Origin: Stephanodiscus triporus
Taxonomy: Eukaryota > Bacillariophyta > Thalassiosirophyceae > Thalassiosirales > Thalassiosiraceae
Reading direction: 5' to 3'
Length of the DNA stretch: 20,098 bases
Assembly (NCBI GenBank): GCA_036939755.1
Contig: JALLAZ010000181.1
Span: 1-20,098, forward strand
Made by a program: the position numbers and the translations under genes
The notes under the pieces: model-generated
The model's input: the letters and a program-made list of their open reading frames with translations, nothing else
What the model was told of the DNA's origin: nothing
Databases searched by the model: none
Shown here: positions 1-7,278 of the stretch, piece after piece
Numbering within the stretch: the stretch's first letter is position 1
Layout of the letters: each line of letters starts with the position of its first letter

Positions 1-440
1 TCCATCCAGTTCCTCTCATCAATCATTGGGTCTGGGTCGTGAAGCCATATCCCAATGCCATCATCGATGAAGCGGCGGAGGAGATATAGGATGGGTGATG
101 GAAGAAATTTTAACACATGCAATTCTTCATAAATTGCCACGTACAGATTGGCAATGGTGGGTGCTGGGGACATGCCCATTGCAATCCCACTGATCTGCTT
201 CACAATGATATCTCCAAAGTGCATGCAATTGTTGAGCATGACGAGCTCGATTGCTTCCAACAGGGCTGTAGCTGGGAACCCATACTTGCCAGAGATCTCC
301 TCCTGTGATAGATAACCAGTGAGCCAAGCCAGGCAGTCTGCAGTGTCAATGCTTGGGTAATCTCGATTTTATGGTGGATGCAACAATCAACTTGATGGGT
401 TGAGAGTCGGAAGTTATCCAATAAAAAGCTCTTCGTTTTA
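1..440 (-). pseudogene. Reverse transcriptase fragment, partial and frameshifted
   Basis: Reading the minus strand from about 365 down to 1 gives one frame with clear reverse-transcriptase motifs: YPSIDTADCLAWLTGYL (motif with the first catalytic Asp), then GIAMGMSPAPTIANLYVAIY (the QxxGxxMGxxxSP-type block), then LLRRFIDDGIGIWL, the catalytic DD pair. The gene leaves the window at base 1, so the thumb and any endonuclease domain are not visible. The upstream part (KLIVAST at about 370-395) is in another frame, so at least one frameshift separates the first RT motif from its N-terminal extension. The RRFIDDG form resembles Penelope-like and other non-LTR RTs rather than copia/gypsy YVDD types; that class assignment is inference. 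No start codon can be assigned. It is a retroelement remnant and not part of the TIR element that starts at 1862. Confidence 0.75.
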
Positions 441-1859
441 CTGCTGTACAAACTGAATTAATATATTGTAAAGAACATTAGTATAGCTTGGCTTTATATT
501 TAATCAACCATAATATGGTCTTTTAGCTACAGTTCTGCATGACTAAAAATCAGCAACAGAAAAAATGCACCTACTTTGCGGGCCATTTCGATGGCCATGC
601 GGATAAGGAGGAGATATGATGCCAAGTGCATTGCCCAGTACGGGAGGTCTAGGGCGACGCCATCGGACACCACCATTAGGCAAGTATTTGCCCCGTATCA
701 CCCCAGTGAATCCCATTGTCATTGATTTTGGCGAAAAGAATTGAGTTGTGGTTGTGGTGTTGTGAAATTGCTTTGTCAAAACTAGCATTCAAAAGGCACA
801 AACCGGACCCTCTACTCAGCTCATTATAGCAACAAGCCGCATAGAAAGGTCGAAAGCCACGATTAAAGCCAAAGAGCTCAGCTATCTTTTGGGCTATGAA
901 TGCCAACAACGGACAAAAATTGGTGAGTTACCAACTGGCGTCCTGACTCCACATAGCTGCTAAGCTGTTAACAGCTTAGCAGCTATGTGCCGCCATAGCG
1001 GCACATTTTTTAACGTGTGTAGGCCTGGTACTACCTCTGCATATGTATTGGTAGTCCCAGGCTCTACTGTACGTTTGGCATGAATTTGTGCACCGTGCGC
1101 CGCAAAAACACTTGCGGCGCATGGTGCGCGGCGCATGTTGTTCATATCAGTGATGTGCTGGTGTGCCGCGTGCCGCAAGTGCAAAATTGCCATCTTTTTT
1201 ACAGTACATTTCTACATACACAAGTCTTGCCATCAGAATCAGAACTTCATGTGCTTTGACTCTCCAGCGGGGCCAGTCATTGGCAATGCGAGTCTCATAA
1301 TGCAAATCCCACTCCCTGGGCTTCTGGACAAGCCAACTGGATAAAGCGTTCATTTGATTAGGCTCATCTGGGTAAATTTCCATACTCCTGGCAAGATTGC
1401 CAAGGAGATCTCGTTCCCATTCTTCAATATGTGGCATTGGATTGATGGGGGGAAAGACGGGAGTGATGGGTGGTCTCGAACGCGCTAGCCAGCCGCTCGG
1501 TCGTCCTGTAGGGGGGTAAATGGTCATAGAGAGGCAAAAAAAATTGTGTCAGCGGCAAATAGGGCATAGACCGATGCGCAGGATTGAGCACGTTCAGATA
1601 ATATCCTGGTCGATGCAATCCGACAAAGAGGGAAGGGAAAATGGCCATCTTACCTGCGCAACGATGGCAGAAATGGGGATTCAGATGCCCCTCCTGCCAA
1701 GCTTTTTTTGAGCTGGAATGGTTGGGCCGCAATGCTGCACCGGCACAGCCTTTTTTTGCGCCACTGCGCACTTGTTCCATTTGCGGCGCCAAAAAAACGT
1801 GTCGGCGCGCTTTTTGTGTTTTGATAAGAACGGCCCGGTATGTACAGTATCGTAGTACT
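441..1859. other. Decayed mobile DNA without a confident gene
   Basis: No intact gene is visible here. Minus-strand stretches look protein-like but are broken. At 676-909 a frame contains AELFGFNRGFRPFYAACCY and ends at a stop at 676. A neighbouring frame then continues with SDGVALDLPYWAMHLASYLL and RMAIEMARK down to about 565. At 1147-1527 a 126-aa frame contains IEEWERDLLGNLARSM. These may be N-terminal remnants of the RT element to the left, since they share its strand, but I do not recognise the domains. Bases 441-560 are AT-rich and lack coding character. A candidate GT donor (after MARK) and AG acceptor near 440 could make this an intron, but that is speculative. The hairpin cluster at 951-1127 is listed separately. 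Confidence 0.4.
951..1127. repeat. Cluster of four inverted repeats (cruciform-prone)
   Basis: Four hairpins lie in 177 bp. First, 951-988 is a perfect 38-bp palindrome centred on GTTAAC. Second, 985-993 pairs perfectly with 998-1006 (9-bp stem ATGTGCCGC, 4-base loop), overlaps the first and is followed by a run of six T. Third, 1023-1035 pairs with 1050-1062 over 12 of 13 bases with a 14-base loop. Fourth, 1090-1105 pairs with 1112-1127 over 15 of 16 Watson-Crick positions plus one G-T, around a 6-base loop. No coding frame explains them. Foldback or terminal structures of a mobile element are the most likely source. Confidence 0.85.
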
Positions 1860-1861
1860 TA

Positions 1862-1982
1862 CTACAGTCTCCAGTACAATTGCAACTTTGAAAATGCGGG
1901 GAAAATTCCCTCGGGCCTCGGGAAAATTCCCACTGGCCAAGGGAAATATCCTGATTTTTCCCTGCGTACTATTTCTATCATA
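1862..1982 (+). repeat. Left terminal inverted repeat, 121 bp
   Basis: This matches the reverse complement of 6883-7003 without needing gaps. The outer 23 bases are identical, the inner part has diverged, and the match ends at CTATCATA (left) against CTACCATA (right). It contains three GGGAAAATTCCC-like boxes starting at 1899, 1920 and 1941, exactly 21 bp apart, the likely transposase-binding sites (inference). Confidence 0.9.
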
Positions 1983-2091
1983 AGGCTCTACGATAAGCTA
2001 GGGGGACCTCCAGTTTGTGAGAGGACTACGAGAAGTGAAGTCCATTTCCGCTGCCTCACCTTCCTTGTCACAACGCTGCCACCTGCCCCCA

Positions 2092-4142
2092 ATGGACCCT
2101 ACATCCTGCAGAGACGCCGCGACCGGTCGTATGAAGGGGGGAAGAATCGTCGTCATTCCTGGTTGTGGGCACAGGGACCGCCCCGCAGCCACAAAAAAGA
2201 ATTCATACTCGAGGGATGACCTGCTGGCGCGTGGTGGTGCTCAGTCGGCGGGGGATGTCTCCTCCTTCCAAGTCCCTGGCCTGCCAGCTTCTGTGCCCGA
2301 TCCCTTTCGGGTCTCAGTCACCCCCAATGCTGCACCCCCCTACCCTGCCGCCGCCGCCGTGTCCGCCGCTGCTGAGTCTGCCGCCATTGGATCCGCCGAC
2401 GTCGCCGCCTCTGCTACCAATAGCGATGACAGCAGCAACGATAGCTCCTATTGTGAGGCAATCGACGAGCGGCCAGCAGGGATCAAGGGCAAGACTCCCT
2501 TTGTTTGCCTGCCTAGCAATGTCCGGAATTTTCTTAGCGACAAGCTGAACACGAAGTGCTCAAAGGTTAATCCTAATTCTTCCTCAACCGAAACAATGAG
2601 GACGACCATGCAATCACTCGTGAGAAATAGGGAGTATCTCGTCGGGTTGGCAGGGGGGCTTGATGCTACAATGAGCTTTGAGGACGGGGGGGGGTCACCA
2701 TCAAGGACTTGCTAGCGAGGGCCATCGTCCCAGTCAACATTTCCGCTAAGATTGGGAAGAGTAAGCTCTGCAAGATTATGGTCGACGTTTGGGCTGTGCT
2801 CAAGCCTGTCTCCACAAATGTCAAAATTAGCCGTGCCGAGATGCATGACCTCCAACAGTATATTGATTTGATGAATAGGATGGGAGGCAACGGCGAGGCA
2901 CGCAATCTACGAGGCCAACAACGCCGACAAGACCTCCAAGTCCCACAAGCTCTCCTCCCATGCCATGGAGAGGTCGTATCTGGCTGACCGGGGGACAAAG
3001 CCTCCGTCCAGATATTGCTTGTGTGCTAAATGTGGGCACGTACTTGTGGACGAGCCGCCTATGAACAAGGATGTTGCCCGCAAGGATAGGCAACTTGAGG
3101 AGAAGTGGAAAGCAGATCGTAAAATTATCGAGAATTATAACGAGACCGGCCTCAATCCTCTCCTGGATTCAAAGGGGGCAATCATCACCAAATTGAAGAA
3201 TCCAACCTATGGTGACAAGGTCATCATGTGTCATTGTTGGCAAAATTTCCAGTCAGCATTTGCAGGAGGATCTGAATGTCTTCTATCTTGCTACAACAGC
3301 AAGACAAAAACTCAGTATGAGGTGGGCAAGTGTCCGGTTTGTCTCTCCTATTCCCAGAAAAACAGTACTTCAACCTTGAACGCTCGAATGGTATGGTGAG
3401 TAAGTCAGCAGCGGAGGCATCTGCTAACGATCTTCTTGACGATGCAGCCAGAGTCCGTTCAATGATGGTAGATGATTCGTATGAATTCTACCGCAAGCAG
3501 AAAGAGGAAGGTAAGGTGTCAAGCTCTGTTCCTGATGCTGTTCTCCAAAATATGGCTGCTAGTGAGGGATGGCTAGCACAGGCCAACCATTTGCTTCATC
3601 AAGGTGTAACGAGTTCACAGTATTTGGAGTTTGAACATGCAATCAGGGCCATTGAGCAGCAACATGGTGGGGCTACAAAGAGCCACAAGTATGGCAGCCT
3701 AAATGAAGCCCGTTCAGCCAAACAGAGGGCAAGGAACACTCGCTTGAGTGATGTGGATGGGGTAGTCTGTGGCGGTAATGCTGGCAGTGGCAGTCGTGCA
3801 AACATTGCTGCTATGGCTACAGACTTGACTCCTAGGATTCCATATCCGGAAAATTGGCCCTTTCATCGTCCATCCTCGCCTCAAAGCAAAATTGAGTCCA
3901 TGGTCACTCGGACCAGACCTTGGGCGACAAAGAGGATGACAGATAAGAGCCTCACTAAGAGTGCTTGCAAAAAAACGTACATCGTTTGCACCAAACTTGC
4001 CAATAAGGATGAGGAGTATGTCAGCATCATCAAGGACATTTTGCCAGATGCGGGGTCACAGGGACAGGGAAAGCCAGGGTTGCAGGATATGCTTGATGTC
4101 GTGTTGACTCAGACATCAATGGAGATGAAAATGAAGAAGTAA
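2092..4142 (+). pseudogene. Unknown transposon-borne protein with Cys pairs, three frameshifts
   Basis: I do not recognise this family. A protein-like reading starts at the ATG at 2092 (the frame is open a little further upstream without an ATG) and runs to the stop at 4140-4142, but needs three frame changes: at the nine-G run near 2686-2694, near 2890-2905, and at the five-A run near 3358-3362. The order is an Ala/Ser/Pro-rich N-terminus, a helical middle (REYLVGLAGGL, TIKDLLARAIVPV, AEMHDLQQYIDLMNRMGGN), a Cys-rich part (YCLCAKCGHVLVDEPP, VIMCHCWQNF, GKCPVCL) that could bind zinc, and a helical, charged C-terminus ending in MEMKMKK. It lies inside the TIR element, convergent with the transposase and only about 28 bp from its end. 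It may be an accessory transposition or DNA-binding protein (inference). Two of the three breaks fall in homopolymers, so assembly error is an alternative to decay. Confidence 0.6.
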
Positions 4143-4169
4143 TTTACATTTGCATGGTTAAATATTTTA

Positions 4170-5200
4170 TTAGTTATCATTAAATCCAACATGTAGAAAG
4201 TATCTCTTGAACGACGGAATTCCCCCGATAATAATATTAATCTTATTCACCAAATCAAACACAGTATCTACTCCATGGACGTCCATCTGCAGTCGAGTTT
4301 GAAGTGTGACAAGACCAATATGGCGCATGAAATACGACACGATGTCCGCGAGCATGAATCAAATTGTCAATCAGCGGGCGCCTGTGGATATTTAGATTAT
4401 CCATAGTGAAAACAAAAGTCCTCCCAGGACGATTGGCCTCCAGCCAATCACAGAGCTCAGTCATGTAATTGAAGAAACGCCACAGGTCTGTCCCCCCCTC
4501 CGTAAAACACCTGTGAAAGGAGAAAGCCTGACCTGCACGTTCATCGCCAGAAATGGCCATGAGCAAACTCACACTCCCCTCTCCTTATTTATACTTTCAC
4601 TTTCCCAAACTTCCTATTCTGGGACTCCAGCTTATGATTGCTCTCGTCGAGGTCAATTATATCCCTTGTACTCTCACCTGATATGCCATCTGGATATTGA
4701 TTATGCCAGTACTGATCTCGCTTGAATAGATTTATCTGGAAGTAGGCACAGTCGGAGGTGGTAGATGCTGCCTTCCTCTTCAATCCAAGCCAATGCTCGG
4801 CTCTAACTATCTGAGACTGTGAATATGGAGGGTTTGCTGGATTTTGGTTATGAGCGTAGGCTCGAACCTCGTCTATGTATGCCTTGGGGCGTATCATCCG
4901 GTAGATGGCAAGATTAATGAGATCCTGCCCATGGACTTCCCTGAGAGAGATGCGATTGCCTGTTGGGCGCTTGCATCGAGTGTGACCTTCCCCGAGGTGC
5001 TGTCGAATCCACCGCTGGCAAGTAGTCCTGTGGGGAAATAGATTCTGTCCACGGAGCTGCTGCAACCATGGGGCAATCCGCAAATCATCCCCATTTTGCC
5101 ACATGGAAAAAAACCACCCCCCACCTTGTTCGACGTGCCAATCGAGAAACCGACGAAAGAAGACGCCATTGAAAACATCTCCACCACCCGCGATTCACTA
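4170..5200 (-). pseudogene. DDE transposase (IS630/Tc1-mariner-like), frameshifted and internally deleted
   Basis: Read on the minus strand from about 5200: an N-terminal part with GVFFRRFLDWHVE, a helix-turn-helix-like segment (QDLINLAIYRMIRPKAYIDE and SQSQIVRAEHWLGLKRKA), then RDIIDLDES with the first catalytic Asp. A frame change and stop occur at about 4585-4590. The next frame carries SLLMAISGDE and FVFTMDNLNIHRRPLIDNL, whose MDN supplies the second catalytic Asp, then HAPYWS. The frame then changes again to TLQTRLQMDVHGVDTVFDLV and the C-terminal end at about 4170. The family has a short block with the third catalytic acid between these last two pieces (DGxIEYVF-like, from family knowledge), and it is absent here, as if about 25-30 bases were deleted. 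No in-frame ATG precedes 5104, so the true start is unclear. The product would be inactive. Confidence 0.8.
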
Positions 5201-5399
5201 CCTCCGTCGCTCCCGCTCTTCGATACTATAGCTGTACCTCCGCCACCGCTTCACCATAGCCTATCTTAGCAGCACGTCATCTTCTGACCCAAACAATATC
5301 ACCCACCCACAACATTTCTCGACTGACATTGTTGACCAGATCACAAACAGAGTATCGACCGTCTTGGACACTGCCCTCTCTGATTTCCGCGATGCCATC

Positions 5400-6890
5400 A
5401 TGCGCCTTGACAACACCATTGGTATCATCGAACATGTCCTAGAGAATGACATATCTTCTGCCGATCTTCCTTCCTCCAATCTTGTCAATTCCATTGAGCA
5501 TTTCGTTGAAAACATCTCACTCATACTGGATGATGAACTTCTTGATTTCAATGCCACACATGCGTGCCTTGACACCATTGTTAATGACATTGAATTATCC
5601 TTCGATGACGACAAAGATCTCATAATCCCCCCCAAAACACTGTCGATCACTAGCGACCAGCACGAAATATCTCCAAGCAAATTGGGTCTTGTTGTTCACC
5701 ACATGCCACGCGTCACCACAGTGCACATTCCATTGCCATCAACGCCAACCTATCAAGGTGATAGTGTGGACTACGTCACCACCAGTCAGCCTTCTACTCC
5801 TGTCTCCTATATGCCTCACGGTCATCATGAGGACCAGGATAGGACAGCTACTATCCCATCCTTTTCTCCATCCACGCCAACGGACAGCTCACATGGCTGT
5901 AACACAAGTCTGGCCAGCAAGGATGGACCACGCACAGACCTATAGCCCCATGAACTTGTGAGCAACAACAAAAATAACAGACACGGAAAAAACAATCTCA
6001 CCACCATCTACACTCAAAATGCCCAATGCCTTTGGCGTCGCCCAAGGGACACAGATGGCAATATTCTTGTAGACAAGCCACCCGATCTCTCCAAGCTTGA
6101 ATATCTTATTAATTACATGTGACAACATGATGTTGATGTTGGCGCATGGCTAGTTCAGGAAACATGGGAAGAAGGCGATGAGTTTGATGTTGATGTCTAT
6201 GGCTATCACATCTTTCGACACAATGCAGTCAGAGGCGAAAGTGGCCATCAACATCTTTTCCGAGGTGTCGCCATTATTCTCTCTCCGCTTTTTTATGATG
6301 CATGGAAAGCAGCTGGATCACCTCCTCCCATCACCTTTCCTCCTGATGATGATTTTGTTGGAAGATTCATACGAATGAACTTTAAATTTGACTCATTTGA
6401 CCCCAGAGGACGACGCATCAAAGGGAAAGTGCTCTCAATGTCCCTTATTTCAGTCTACTTTCCATGTGATGATCAACGCCATGAGCAATTTTGTGCCCAT
6501 CTTGACTCCATGCTCAGTACTATCAGTACCTCCACTCAAATCATTTTAGGTGGAGACATTGATGCACGGATTGGCGTTAGACACTGTGAAGAACATACGG
6601 AAACTCTTGGTCCGCATGGCATTCCGCAAAGCAATGTTCGTGGTGAAAATCTACTCCACGTCCTCACTGCCAACAAGCTGCATGTGGAAAACACATTCTT
6701 TCACCATCGCCCTGAAGATTATATCACCTACACCAGCCTTCCCACACCTCATCACCCAGGCGGTGTGCCAAGCATGCATGCCATATTTGCCTGTTCCCTC
6801 TCCTTTCACAAACATGTCCGCGACTGTGTAACTTCTCTCGATGGTGTTCCCCTTGCTTTGGATACCTTTATGTTGCAGTCGCTATGGTAG
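5400..6890 (+). pseudogene. Endonuclease/exonuclease/phosphatase (EEP) domain protein, two internal stops
   Basis: One frame is open from 5232 to 6890 except for a TAG at 5943-5945 and a TGA at 6120-6122. The first ATG in this frame is at 5400. The N-terminal third is helical and acidic, then Ser/Thr/Pro-rich. The EEP fold follows in order: IYTQNAQCLW (metal-site Asn), AWLVQETWEEGDEF (metal-site Glu), FRGVAIILSPLFYDAW, VLSMSLISVYFPCD, IILGGDIDARIG (catalytic Asp, with the usual following Asn replaced by Asp), NLLHVLTANKLHVENTFF, and PSMHAIFACS. The usual SDH end motif reads ALDTF. EEP enzymes need an Asp in the MHxIF region and the final Asp-His pair, so Asp to Ala and His to Thr changes would inactivate it. 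The frame stops inside the right TIR and no RT domain follows. Related genes sit in LINE-like elements, so a truncated retroelement is the main alternative to a resident transposon gene. Confidence 0.75.
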
Positions 6891-7003
6891 GAACAATACA
6901 GAGGGAAAAATCACGATATTTCCCTCGGCCAGAGGGAATTTCCCCGCGGCCCAAGGGAAAATTCTCTATTTTTTCCCCGGTGCAATTGTACTGGAGACTG
7001 TAG
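6883..7003 (-). repeat. Right terminal inverted repeat, 121 bp
   Basis: This is the mirror copy of the left repeat, ending in GACTGTAG followed by TA at 7004-7005. The boxes opposite those of the left repeat lie at 6913-6924, 6934-6945 and 6955-6966, keeping the 21-bp spacing although the box sequences have drifted. The last codons and the TAG stop (6888-6890) of the EEP reading frame lie in this repeat. Confidence 0.9.
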
Positions 7004-7278
7004 TACCAGAAAAATCAAGATACCACCCCCAAATCGGTACACATTCAAATTCAAATTCAATACAGATTGAGGACATAGTTGATCCCAAATAACCGGGAAT
7101 CGTCAGCATGATTCAAATGTTTATTTCTGCGAGGTTCACATGGGAACTCGTTGGTACTCGAAATACTCGGCAGGCGAATCTGTTCTGGTTTACAACCCAT
7201 TTCATTTTCGGCAAGCTGCACATCCCATATCAGTCTCATTCGAACCAACACTAAAAAACCCATATCGTAGTTTTTTGT
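7004..7278. other. Short upstream region of the UBR4-like gene
   Basis: This 275-bp strip lies between the transposon end and the ATG at 7279. It contains an AATTCAAATTCAAATTC-like short tandem near 7043-7060 and is AT-richer than the gene start that follows. An in-frame TAA at 7252 means the ATG at 7279 is the first possible start. I see no definite TATA or initiator element. It must hold, or abut, the promoter. Confidence 0.4.

Larger units (their letters stand above)
1862..7003. mobile_element. TIR DNA transposon, IS630/Tc1-mariner-like, decayed
   Basis: The element is bounded by two 121-bp terminal inverted repeats (1862-1982 and 6883-7003). Each outer end begins CTACAGTCTCCAGTACAATT. 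The dinucleotide TA sits immediately outside both ends (1860-1861 and 7004-7005), as expected for the TA target duplication of Tc1/mariner/IS630 elements. Inside are a DDE transposase remnant of that superfamily on the minus strand, an unknown Cys-pair protein upstream of it on the plus strand and convergent with it, and an EEP-nuclease-like gene on the plus strand whose stop codon falls inside the right repeat. All three genes are broken, so the copy cannot be autonomous. Whether the EEP gene belongs to the transposon or is a retroelement piece caught inside it cannot be decided from one copy. Confidence 0.85.

Noticed and set aside
985..1011. Hairpin plus T-run as an intrinsic or Pol III terminator
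   Set aside because: No RNA gene with A/B boxes or tRNA shape precedes it. It is better treated as part of the hairpin cluster.
1641..2219. Plus-strand 192-aa frame with CPSC and CSIC pairs resembling a zinc ribbon
   Set aside because: It runs across the transposon boundary at 1862 into the TIR, so it cannot be one ancestral gene. The first 70 residues could be a remnant but match nothing I know.
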